A DNA stretch of 43,989 nucleotides, taken from contig CAMQTN010000015.1 in NCBI GenBank assembly GCA_947037115.1, forward strand, positions 1 to 43,989, written 5' to 3'. The stretch is from an uncultured Lachnospiraceae bacterium. GTDB lineage: Bacteria > Bacillota > Clostridia > Lachnospirales > Lachnospiraceae. The position numbers and the translations under genes were made by a program. This document shows positions 15,767-24,300 of the stretch, piece by piece. The notes below the pieces were generated by a model that was not told the origin of the DNA, searched no databases, and worked only from the letters and a program-made list of their open reading frames with translations. Within the stretch, counting starts at the first letter, position 1; each line of letters begins with the position of its first letter.

Positions 15767-17971
15767 ATGCAGATAACAGGGAGTAAGCAGTGGCGGAGGC
15801 TGACAGCATATGGCATGTGTGCTGTGCTGGCGGTGAGTCTGGCAGGCTGCGGAGAAAGCGGCGGGACAGGGAAGGACGGCGCAGAAACGACGGGAAACGG
15901 CGCCGGACAGGAAACAGAGGTGCAGGCGGACGGCGGCGGGCAGGGCAGCACTGCGGACGGACAGGCAGAGGGCGGCAGTGTGCAGACGGGCGATGGCGTT
16001 ACATACAGGGTAAATATAGATACGGAGGGGCTGGATGAGAGCCATCGGATTTCCGACACGCTGTTCGGTATTTTTCTGGAAGATATCAATTATGCGGTGG
16101 ATGGCGGTATGTACGCGGAACTGGTGAAGAACCGTTCCTTCGAGTATGGCATGGAGGCGCGGGACGGGCAGCTTCACGGATGGGAGAGCACAAACGATGC
16201 TGTGACTTTCTCCGTGCGGGACGGAAGTGAGGACGGCACGGCGCTCAACGAGAATAATCCGCAGTATGTTGTCGTGGACAATGCAGGGACTTCCCCGGCT
16301 AGCCCGACAGAGGGGATCAGCAACAAGGGATTTCTGGAGGGAATCGCCATTGATCAGGGGGCGTCTTACGACGTTTCATTTTACTGTAAATCGGAGGACG
16401 GATCGGTAGAAAATGTCTGTGTGACGCTGTTTAACGAGGACGGTACTGTCTACGATGAAAAGACGGTGGAAGGGATATCGGATCAGTGGCAGAAGTACGG
16501 GACTACACTGACCACGGATGTGACGGCCAACAGGAAAGTACGCCTTGCGGTGAAGATTCCGGCGGGAACGGCTTGTTTTGACATGATTTCCATGATGCCG
16601 CAGGACACTTATAAGGGACTCCCGGTACGAAAGGACTTTGGGGAATATCTGGAGGCGCTGAACCCGGCTTTTCTGCGTTTTCCCGGCGGCTGTGTGGTGG
16701 AAGGCAGAGATGAGGAGAGTATTTACAGCTGGAAGGATTCCATCGGTGAAGGCCTGTCCTTTGAGATGAATGGAGAGACGACGGTGGGCGATATTGCGGT
16801 GCGACCGCAGGGAAAGAGCATCTGGCAGGGATCCGCGGCGAATCCCTATTATACGACCTATGGCCTCGGGTTTTTCGAGTATTTTGCGCTCTGTGAGGCC
16901 CTTGACTGTATGCCCGTTCCGGTGCTCAACGCGGGCATGACCTGCGAGATCCAGAGCCCCTTCTACAAGGTGTACAGCATTGCGGATGAGGAGTTTAAGC
17001 AGTATGTACAGGATGCGCTGGATCTGGTGGAATTTTGTAAGGGCGATGAGAACACAACATGGGGCGCGGTGCGGATTGCCATGGGACACGAGGAGCCCTT
17101 TGAACTGAAATATATCGGCATCGGCAATGAACAGTGGCAGAGCGAGTACCACCAGCATTACAAACAGTTTGTGAAGGCTTTTGAGGAAGCGGCGGCGTCT
17201 GACCCGGAACTGTATGGAGATATCAGACTGATCGTGGCCAACGGTACCGTTTCCGACAGCGAGGACGGCTGGAACTATCTGATTTTGAACCCGGATTCGG
17301 TCACGACGCTGGTAGACGAACACTATTACCAGACACCGGAGTGGTTCCTCGCAAATACCGGCCGGTATGACAGCTATGACAGGAACGCACAGGCAAAGGT
17401 GTTCCTCGGCGAGTATGCGGCGAAGGCCAATACACTGGACGCGGCGCTGGCGGAGGCAGCCTATATGACGGGGCTTGAGAAAAACGGCGATGTAGTGGAG
17501 ATGGCATGTTACGCGCCGCTCTTTTCCCATGAGAAACTGAATCAGTGGGTGCCGGATCTGATTTTTTATTCCAACGACGGGATATTCGGATCAGCGAATT
17601 ACTATGTGCAGCAGATGTACGGAAACAATGCGGGAGATTACAGTCTTGATGCAGAACTTTCCGGCGCGCCGGAGCAGACGCTGTACGAGTCGGCGGTGGA
17701 TGCGGAGGGCGACGTGATTCTTAAGATTGTGAATGTGTCGGACGAGGAGATCCCCGTACATGTGATACTGGAAGGGGAAAGGGATGCTTCCTGCTTTGCG
17801 CCGGAGGCGCAGGTGACGGTGTTGACGGGAGCGGATCAGAAAGCCATGAACAGCTTTAAGGAGATGGCGGTGGTGCCGCGGGAGAGTACGCTTGCCGTGG
17901 ACGGGAATTTTCAGTACACGACTCCGGCCCGGTCTTTGACGGTGATACGGATGCTGGGGTGGGAGGACTGA
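15767..17971 (+). CDS. GH51-like alpha-L-arabinofuranosidase lipoprotein
   Basis: The 734-residue protein has a lipoprotein signal (AVLAVSLAGC) and a Gly/Asp-rich linker. A catalytic barrel interrupted by a carbohydrate-binding-like beta domain (about residues 135-270) and a C-terminal beta domain follow. Family GH51 features include the N-terminal GIFLEDINYAVDGGMYAELVKNRS-type segment (here about residue 100), LRFPGGCV, the acid/base E455 in GIGNEQW and the likely nucleophile E549 in FLGEYAAK. It would release arabinose from plant polysaccharide side chains at the cell surface. ATG 15767 is preferred because AAAGGGGTGG lies seven bases upstream. It stands alone, without transporter genes. 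Confidence 0.88.
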   Translation: MQITGSKQWRRLTAYGMCAVLAVSLAGCGESGGTGKDGAETTGNGAGQETEVQADGGGQGSTADGQAEGGSVQTGDGVTYRVNIDTEGLDESHRISDTLFGIFLEDINYAVDGGMYAELVKNRSFEYGMEARDGQLHGWESTNDAVTFSVRDGSEDGTALNENNPQYVVVDNAGTSPASPTEGISNKGFLEGIAIDQGASYDVSFYCKSEDGSVENVCVTLFNEDGTVYDEKTVEGISDQWQKYGTTLTTDVTANRKVRLAVKIPAGTACFDMISMMPQDTYKGLPVRKDFGEYLEALNPAFLRFPGGCVVEGRDEESIYSWKDSIGEGLSFEMNGETTVGDIAVRPQGKSIWQGSAANPYYTTYGLGFFEYFALCEALDCMPVPVLNAGMTCEIQSPFYKVYSIADEEFKQYVQDALDLVEFCKGDENTTWGAVRIAMGHEEPFELKYIGIGNEQWQSEYHQHYKQFVKAFEEAAASDPELYGDIRLIVANGTVSDSEDGWNYLILNPDSVTTLVDEHYYQTPEWFLANTGRYDSYDRNAQAKVFLGEYAAKANTLDAALAEAAYMTGLEKNGDVVEMACYAPLFSHEKLNQWVPDLIFYSNDGIFGSANYYVQQMYGNNAGDYSLDAELSGAPEQTLYESAVDAEGDVILKIVNVSDEEIPVHVILEGERDASCFAPEAQVTVLTGADQKAMNSFKEMAVVPRESTLAVDGNFQYTTPARSLTVIRMLGWED

Positions 17972-17996
17972 CAAGCCACATGGAGTAAAGACATTT

Positions 17997-18073
17997 ACGA
18001 ATTTCGTGAAAGATGATCAAAATGCAAGAGACATCAGATTGGGGAGCAAGTTAGGAGAGATATCGAAATTCGT
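17997..18073. promoter_or_regulatory. Inverted-repeat pair upstream of the ATPase/DUF4276 cassette
   Basis: ACGAATTTCGT (17997-18007) is itself a palindrome, and its reverse complement core CGAAATTCGT recurs at 18064-18073. The pair stands just upstream of the cassette promoter and could be operator sites. No regulator gene is adjacent. Confidence 0.3.
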
Positions 18074-18090
18074 AGTGGAGAAATCCGTTT

Positions 18091-18119
18091 TTGTAATTTC
18101 GGGGATTTTGCGCTATAAT
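18091..18119 (+). promoter_or_regulatory. Promoter of the ATPase/DUF4276 cassette
   Basis: TTGTAA (18091-18096) and TATAAT (18114-18119) are 17 bases apart and 63 bases upstream of the first gene. Confidence 0.7.
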
Positions 18120-18181
18120 ATTCATAATGTTTTAAATAAATATGTGATTGGCAAGAGAGCAGCAAAAGCGGGGGCAGATAA

Positions 18182-19360
18182 TTGAAAATAGAATCCATAA
18201 GAATCCACAATTATAAAGTGTTTCGTGATGTAGAAATTAAGGATATTCCGAATATGGCAGTTTTTTTGGGGAAAAACGGTTCCGGAAAAACAACTTTTTT
18301 TGATGTTTTTGGCTTCCTTCATGATTGTCTGAACAGTAATGTAAAGGCGGCTCTGGCCAGGAGAGGCGGGTTTAAAGAAGTAGTTTCCAGAGAGCAAAAA
18401 GGCGATATTGAGTTTATGATTAAATTTCGTCCGGCTCTGGAAGAACCTCTGATAACATATGAAGTTTTCATTGGGCTTGACGATATGGGGAAAGCGGTCG
18501 TAAAGAAAGAAATATTGAGATTTCGAAGAGGGCAGAAGGGATCTCCGTGGAAAGTGCTTGATTTTTCTTATGGAGAGGGAATAGCGGCTGAGGGAAAGTT
18601 AAATTCCTATGAAGATGTGAATCTGGCAACCAGAAGGAGACAAAAACTGGATTCCCCGGATATATTGGCGATCAAAGGATTGGGGCAGTTTAAGGAATTT
18701 GAGGCTGTGTCAACATTCAGGCGACTCATTGAAGACTGGTATGTGGCGGATTTTAGGATTGATGCTGCCAGAGAAAGGCAGGAGGCGGAATATAGCGAGC
18801 AGCTTTCCAGAACAGGAGATAATCTTTCGGCTGTCACAAAATATATTTATGACAATTACCCTGAAATATTTCAGACCATTATTGAAAAAATGCAGAAACG
18901 CGTTCCGGGTGTAGAGCAGGTGGAAGCGCAGGAGACACAGGACGGTTATATTGTGCTTCGGTTTCAGGATGGAAAATTTAAGAATCCTTTTTCATCTAAA
19001 TTTGTGTCCGACGGAACGATCAAGATGTTCACTTATCTGGTTTTGCTGCATGATCCCGCACAGCACGCCCTGCTGTGCGTAGAAGAGCCGGAGAATCAAC
19101 TGTATCCGGAATTGTTGGAGGAACTGGCGGAAGAGTTCAGAAGCTATGCGGATGAGGGTGGACAGGTGTTTGTTTCGACGCATTCTCCTGATTTCTTAAA
19201 TGCGGTAGAATTGGAAGAAATATATTATTTTGAAAAGCAGGATGGGTATACCACCATTTATAAGGCTTCGGATAATGAGCTGGCAAAATCTTTGTATGAT
19301 GCGGGAGACCTGCCGGGGGCGTTATGGAAGCAGGGATTGCTGACGGGAGGAATAGAATGA
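18182..19360 (+). CDS. RecF/OLD-like ABC ATPase (AAA family), putative defence protein
   Basis: The 392-residue protein starts MKIESIRIHNYKVF, has Walker A GKNGSGKT at residues 30-37, an ABC-type signature region near FVSDGTIKMF, Walker B with E301/E302 (LLCVEEPENQLYP) and the switch His H334 (VSTHSPDFL). This is the head domain of the OLD/RecF/SMC-like AAA_15/AAA_21 group. No TOPRIM domain is fused; the next gene may supply it. The start is TTG 18182, seven bases after GGGGG. The coding sequence is visibly more AT-rich than its neighbours, suggesting horizontal acquisition. Its stop overlaps the next start (ATGA). A role in phage or plasmid defence is inferred, not shown. Confidence 0.82.
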   Translation: MKIESIRIHNYKVFRDVEIKDIPNMAVFLGKNGSGKTTFFDVFGFLHDCLNSNVKAALARRGGFKEVVSREQKGDIEFMIKFRPALEEPLITYEVFIGLDDMGKAVVKKEILRFRRGQKGSPWKVLDFSYGEGIAAEGKLNSYEDVNLATRRRQKLDSPDILAIKGLGQFKEFEAVSTFRRLIEDWYVADFRIDAARERQEAEYSEQLSRTGDNLSAVTKYIYDNYPEIFQTIIEKMQKRVPGVEQVEAQETQDGYIVLRFQDGKFKNPFSSKFVSDGTIKMFTYLVLLHDPAQHALLCVEEPENQLYPELLEELAEEFRSYADEGGQVFVSTHSPDFLNAVELEEIYYFEKQDGYTTIYKASDNELAKSLYDAGDLPGALWKQGLLTGGIE

Positions 19361-19908
19361 CCATTGTTTTTCTGCTGGAAGAAAAGTCGATGAAATATTT
19401 TTTGGATGGTATTCTGCCTCAAATCCTGCCAGCGGACGTTTCATACAGGACAATCCCCCATGAGGGAAAGTCAGATTTACAAAAATCAATTTCGATAAAA
19501 TTGAAAGGCTGGACACAGGCAGACACAAAATTTGTTATTGTACAGGATCAGGATGCGAATGACTGTCGGGAGTTAAAGCAAAAACTTGTAGAATTATGTA
19601 AACCGTACAAGAGGGGCGTGTTGGTTCGCATTGCCTGTCATGAGTTGGAAGCATGGTATTTCGGGGATCTGAATGCGGTATCCGAGGCTTACGGGAAGGA
19701 TTTAAGAGGGCTGGAGAATAAAAGAACATACAGAGTACCGGACGATATAATACATCCGAAAGAGCAGCTAAAGAAAATTCTGCCTGTGCATCAGCAGATT
19801 TCAGGTGCAAAAGAAATCGCAAAGTACATAGATGTCGATGTTAATCGGTCGTTAAGTTTTCAAATGTTTGTACAAGGGGTAAGACGGTTGTGCACTGTTG
19901 AAGAATAG
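19357..19908 (+). CDS. DUF4276-like protein with TOPRIM-like residues
   Basis: The 183-residue protein shares an ATGA overlap with the ATPase gene, and GGGAGG at 19345-19350 is ideally placed for ATG 19357. It opens with a strand carrying E8/E9 (IVFLLEEKS), has an acidic DxD pair D64/D66 (FVIVQDQDAND) and the motif HELEAW (H95, E96, E98) that I associate with DUF4276. The order Glu, then DxD, on consecutive strands resembles TOPRIM nucleases. The likely picture is a split OLD-type nuclease in which the ATPase senses or loads and this subunit cleaves nucleic acid. Both the family and the activity need profile confirmation. Confidence 0.7.
   Translation: MTIVFLLEEKSMKYFLDGILPQILPADVSYRTIPHEGKSDLQKSISIKLKGWTQADTKFVIVQDQDANDCRELKQKLVELCKPYKRGVLVRIACHELEAWYFGDLNAVSEAYGKDLRGLENKRTYRVPDDIIHPKEQLKKILPVHQQISGAKEIAKYIDVDVNRSLSFQMFVQGVRRLCTVEE
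19594..19603 (+). repeat. GTTTACATAA motif, copy 5
   Basis: Inside the DUF4276-like gene, read TTA TGT AAA C (L80, C81, K82), a different reading from the ATPase copies near 3 kb. Confidence 0.8.
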
Positions 19909-19925
19909 GAGCCAATAAGATAGTA

Positions 19926-19935
19926 GTTTACATAA
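19926..19935 (-). repeat. GTTTACATAA motif, copy 6
   Basis: Intergenic, 17 bases after the stop of the DUF4276-like gene and only 322 bases from copy 5, in opposite orientation to it. Confidence 0.8.
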
Positions 19936-19961
19936 AGTGAGCTTGTTGAGTTGACAGACTG

Positions 19962-19983
19962 GAGCCGGGGATTACCCCGGCTC
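19962..19983. terminator. Hairpin spanning the stop codon of the SpoIID-like gene
   Basis: GAGCCGGGG (19962-19970) and CCCCGGCTC (19975-19983) form a perfect 9-bp stem around ATTA. On the minus strand the TAA stop sits in the loop and the last codons are in the stem. T-runs are absent on both sides, so termination strength is uncertain. Confidence 0.5.
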
Positions 19984-21249
19984 TGCGATTCTGCTCACGC
20001 CCACATAGATTTCAGAGATCTTATACCAGGTCGGATAGTCCACAATACCCGATTGAGGAAGGTTAAAGATCCTTTGGAAGGTGCGCACGGCATTGGCGGT
20101 ATTGTTCCCGTAGATGCCGTCGGCGGCGATTCTGGGGATGGCGGGGTAGTTTTGGGCGATGCGGTTTAGCTGCTGCTGGATCTGCAGCACTTTCTCCCCG
20201 GAGGCGCCGATGTTTAAATTGTAGCCGGGCCAGGAGGAGGGGACGCCTGAGACTGCCACTGCGGTGTTGATGTACATATCGCTTCCGTAGTAGTAACGGA
20301 TGATCTGGATCGGGGAATATCCCTCGTCGCCAAGATACTTGGAGCCCCACTGGCTTAAGCCGTTACAGGTCACATTCCTTCCGTCGCAGTAGGAGGTGAA
20401 GATGGGCTGGCGCACACCGGGGCGGGAGAGGAAGTTGGCAAAGATGGAGTCCACCAGTCTGTCAATGTTTGTGTAGATGTTCCGGCCGTGAATCCACTTC
20501 TGATCGTAGGCAGTGGAGGAGGTAATGGTGAAATTGTATCCCTGGTTCCTGTACCATTCAGTGTAAACCCGGTTTAAGGTGAAGGACATGATCGCAAGGG
20601 TGTTCGCGTAGATGGCGTTTTCCGGCCAGGTGGCGTAGATCTCGGAGGACACCACGTTCTTGATATAGTCGCGGTAGCGGACATAGTAGTTGGCAGCGGT
20701 GGAATCGGAGGGGACGCCGTCGTGCACGATGATATATTCGGGAATTACCACGCGGCTTAAGACGATCTCGCCGGATTCATCCATGGGTTTGATCTCATCC
20801 TCGGGAATCTTGGGCGGATAGTCGCCGTAGAGCGTGTGGTCGGGGATAGCGATGATCTCCTCCGTATCCTGCGTCATTTCCGTAGGAGTCATTTCAATGT
20901 TCTGGATGGCAGTCACGTCCGGCAGTACCTCCACGCCGGATACGATCACAGGCTCGTAGCCGGGGGCGGTGACAGAGACTGTGTACTCTGAGTAGGGCAT
21001 GGGAGAATTCGGAGTCAGGCTGTATTGCAGGGGCGGGGTTCTTAAATCTACGGTGTCAGTCTGTCCTGAGGAGTTGGTGTACAGTGTTTCCACGGTGGAG
21101 TCCGGCTCACCGGTAAAGGAGATGGTAATTGATGCGTTTTCTATGGGAATCAGTCCCACGTTTGCGGTTACATTGATCTGCAGCTTTCCGACTGCCGTAT
21201 TTGTGGTCTGTATATTCTCTGGAGTTAACTCTTCTCTGTTTACATCCAT
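19972..21249 (-). CDS. SpoIID-like and peptidoglycan-binding domain protein
   Basis: The 425-residue protein has an N-terminal beta-sandwich of the carboxypeptidase-regulatory type (about residues 20-115; LYTNSSGQTDTVDL, APGYEPVIVSGV). A SpoIID/LytB-like domain follows (about 165-335; YRDYIKNVVSSEIYATWP, SYCDGR, GLSQWGS, IRYYYGSDMY). The C terminus is a PG_binding_1 domain (about 345-415; GASGEKVLQIQQQLN, DGIYGNNT, AVRTFQRIFNLPQSG). SpoIID enzymes are lytic transglycosylases used in spore engulfment. No signal peptide is visible, which is odd for a wall protein and fits a mother-cell or spore-layer location. GAGG lies seven bases before ATG 21249. It is divergent from the DUF5717 operon. Confidence 0.78.
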   Translation of the reverse strand: MDVNREELTPENIQTTNTAVGKLQINVTANVGLIPIENASITISFTGEPDSTVETLYTNSSGQTDTVDLRTPPLQYSLTPNSPMPYSEYTVSVTAPGYEPVIVSGVEVLPDVTAIQNIEMTPTEMTQDTEEIIAIPDHTLYGDYPPKIPEDEIKPMDESGEIVLSRVVIPEYIIVHDGVPSDSTAANYYVRYRDYIKNVVSSEIYATWPENAIYANTLAIMSFTLNRVYTEWYRNQGYNFTITSSTAYDQKWIHGRNIYTNIDRLVDSIFANFLSRPGVRQPIFTSYCDGRNVTCNGLSQWGSKYLGDEGYSPIQIIRYYYGSDMYINTAVAVSGVPSSWPGYNLNIGASGEKVLQIQQQLNRIAQNYPAIPRIAADGIYGNNTANAVRTFQRIFNLPQSGIVDYPTWYKISEIYVGVSRIAEPG

Positions 21250-21306
21250 CCTGATACCTCATTCCTGGGATAGCATTTCTCTTAACCTTATGATATGCAA
21301 TGAGGG

Positions 21307-21336
21307 TTGCACATGCTACCTTGGAAATGATATACT
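21307..21336 (+). promoter_or_regulatory. Possible promoter giving a leaderless DUF5717 transcript
   Basis: TTGCAC (21307-21312) and TATACT (21331-21336) are 18 bases apart. Initiation seven bases after the -10 would coincide with the A of ATG 21343. Confidence 0.4.
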
Positions 21337-21342
21337 ATCCAT

Positions 21343-24300
21343 ATGGTAGTGGACGAGATTTTAGAAGGTAAATTTCATGTTGGCGACGGTTCTCTGGAGT
21401 TTTCCTGCCCGCGAGTTACTCTGTCCCTTCAGGCAGACACGGCCTGCGAGGGGTCTTTTTTCGTGTACGGACCGGAGGGGGCTTTGACGGAGGGGGAGGT
21501 GCGTGCCTCTGACCTTCGCATGGAGTGTGTTTCGACGCGGTTTGGCGGCAGTCAGGATGAAATTTTTTACCGTTTTCACGCAGACGGGATGGAAGCGGGG
21601 GAGGAAGTGTCGGGATCTTTCCATATGATCTCGAACAGGGGCGAGTATTATCTGCCTTTTGAGGTGAAGGTGCTTTCGGACGAAATCGTCTCAAGTATGG
21701 GGAAAATCCGAAATCTTTTTCATTTTACAAATCTGGCAAGAGAGAGTTGGAATGAAGCGGTAAGGCTTTTTTATGACCCCTCATTTAAAAGGGTGTTTAC
21801 CGGCCACGACAGACAGCATTATGCCGCCTATAAAGGGCTTTCCTCCGAACAGGGTAACGAGCATAATGTGGAGGAGTTTCTTCTGGAGATCCATAAGAAG
21901 AAACCTGTGGAGTATATACCGGAGGAGCGCGAAATAAAGATGGAAGATCCCGTTGAGGGGGTCCGCTGCGCCCTTGTCATCAACCGGAACGGCTGGGGAT
22001 ATACCGGGCTGCAGATCCGGTCGGAGGGTGATTTTATAAGGCTTTCGGAGGAGACGGTGGGAGACGACGCGTTTCTGGGCAATATGTACCGGCTCTATTA
22101 TGATATCGATCACGGGAAACTCCATAACGGATATAATTATGGGGCGGTTCTGCTTGTGCGGGAGAGCGGGACAACGCGGGTTCCCGTTACGGTGGTACAG
22201 CGTGCAGCCGGCGGTCTGCTTCTGGAGACAAAGAGGGAAAAGAAACAGCTTATGGTGCAGCTGATGGAATATTATCAGGCGCACCGGTTAAAAAAGATCG
22301 GGAAAACAGTCTGGCTTGCCGAGACAGAAAAGCTTCTCTCCCGCATGGAGCAGCTCGACGATCAGGATATGGCCGTGAAACTTTTCAGGGGACAGCTCCT
22401 TCTGTCTCAGGAGCGCGGCAACGAGGCAAAATGGCAGATCGAAAAATTACGGGAGCAGGCGGCGGCCGAGGGAGAAAAAAATCCGGCCCTGTGGTGTTAT
22501 TATCTCTACCTGACAACACTGATCAGCGATGAAGATTCCTATGTGGATGAGGTGGCGGAGACGGTGGGGAGGATTTACGAGAGGAGAAGGGGAGACTGGC
22601 GGATCGCATGGCTTCTTCTGTACCTTTCCGAGGAGTATACGCAGAGCCCTTCCCGCAGATGGATGCTTTTGGAGGAAATGTTTTCCCGTCACTGCACTTC
22701 CCCGATGCTCTATATTGAGGCGTGGAATATTCTGTGCATGAACCCGGCCATGCTCAGGAAGCTTGAATTATTTGAAGAACAGATATTGACTTATGCAGTC
22801 AAAAACGAAGTGATGCAGGAGGAAATCCTGTTGCAGCTGGTGTATCTGGCAGGGCAAAAAAGAGGGTACTCCAGTAGACTGTTCCATATTTTGAAAGGAT
22901 GTTATGAGCAGACGCAGAATAAGGAAGTGCTCCATGAGATCTGTACACTGCTCATCAAGGGAAACCGTTTTGGGGAGGAATGTTTTTGCTGGTATCAGGC
23001 CGGGGTGGAGGAGAATCTTCGCATTACAAGGCTTTATGAGTATTATATGATGTCGCTTCCCGCGGATTATGACGGTGAGCTTCCGCGCATCGTGCTCCTG
23101 TATTTTGCCTATAAGAGTGATTTGCACTATGCGGTTACGGCTTATCTCTACGCCTATGTACACAGGCATCGGGAGGAGTTGGAAGATATTTATGTAAACT
23201 ATAAGACGGCGATAGAACATTTTGTTCTGGAGCAGATCAAACGGGGCAGGATCAACGGGGATCTTGCTTATCTGTACAGCAACTTTATAGATATAGCCAT
23301 GATAGACGAACAGACCGCAAGATCTCTGGTGTCCCTGCTCTTTATGAGGGAAGTCAGAACCAGGAGGGAAGGGATCAAAGAAGTGATGCTGGCCTATCCC
23401 TGCCGGGCGGATATCAAGCATTTTCCCATGACGGAGGGCAGGGCATTCGTGCCGGTTTATGAGAGCGGCTGTAAGATCCTTCTGGGAGATGGGCAGGGAA
23501 ACTGTTTTACGGTGAGTGTGGATTATTCAGTGAAGGAGCTGATGAACCCGCTCAGGCTGTCTCCCCTGATTGCCCCTTTTGTGAGGAATCATCTGGGTTA
23601 TGCGGTTTATGCCTGTTACGAGTATCAGCACACGTTTGCGGTACAGGAGGACAATGCGGATCTGTTTGTGCTGCTGTCTGTCTCGGAGCGGATCGAGGAG
23701 GAAGAAAAGCAGAAGATCCGTCCCATGGTGGTGGATTTTTTCTATGAAAAAGACAGGATGCGGGAGCTGGATGCGTATTTGTCCGCCCTGAGACCGGAGG
23801 ATGTGAACCGCCGTGACAGAGGGAAAATCGTCCGTTATATGGTGAACCGCGGCATGTATGAGGAAGCCCGCGGATGGGTGAGCCTGTTCGGGCCTTATGA
23901 CATAGACGCAAAGACATTGCTTAAACTGGCAAGCAGGCTCCTGGAACTGACGGAGACAGAGAATGATCCCCTGATGACGGGGATGCTCTTTTATGTGGTA
24001 CAAAAGGGCAAGTACGACGACAATGTGCTGAATTATCTGGTACAGTGGTTTTCGGGCACCATTAAGGAAATGCGCGATGTGTGGCGCATTGCGGAGTCTT
24101 TCGGCGTGGACACCTTTAAACTGTGTGAGCGGATGCTGGTGCAGATGCTCTATACGGGGGCCCATGTGGGGGAGAAGCTGGATATCTTCCGTTCTTACAG
24201 CAAGGGCGGGGGCAGTGAGAGGATTCGGGCAGCCTTCGTGTCGGCCTGCTGTTACGATTATGTGGTGAATGAGGAGATCACGGATCCCTGTGTTTTTGAG

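Noticed and set aside
16376..17530. Long open frame on the minus strand opposite the GH51 gene (384 codons), and similar long antisense frames opposite the PrsA-like gene, htpG and DUF5717
   Set aside because: The plus-strand genes have clear domains and starts. The antisense frames are rich in Arg, His and Leu, lack ribosome binding sites and arise from the codon bias of the real genes.
21240..21249. GTTTACATCC at the SpoIID-like start as a further motif copy
   Set aside because: The last two bases differ and the sequence is the start codon region of the minus-strand gene.
22395..22412. GGCAACGAGGCAAAATGG in the DUF5717 gene as another structured element
   Set aside because: It shares only the AACGAG core, sits in a coding frame and lacks the hairpins.
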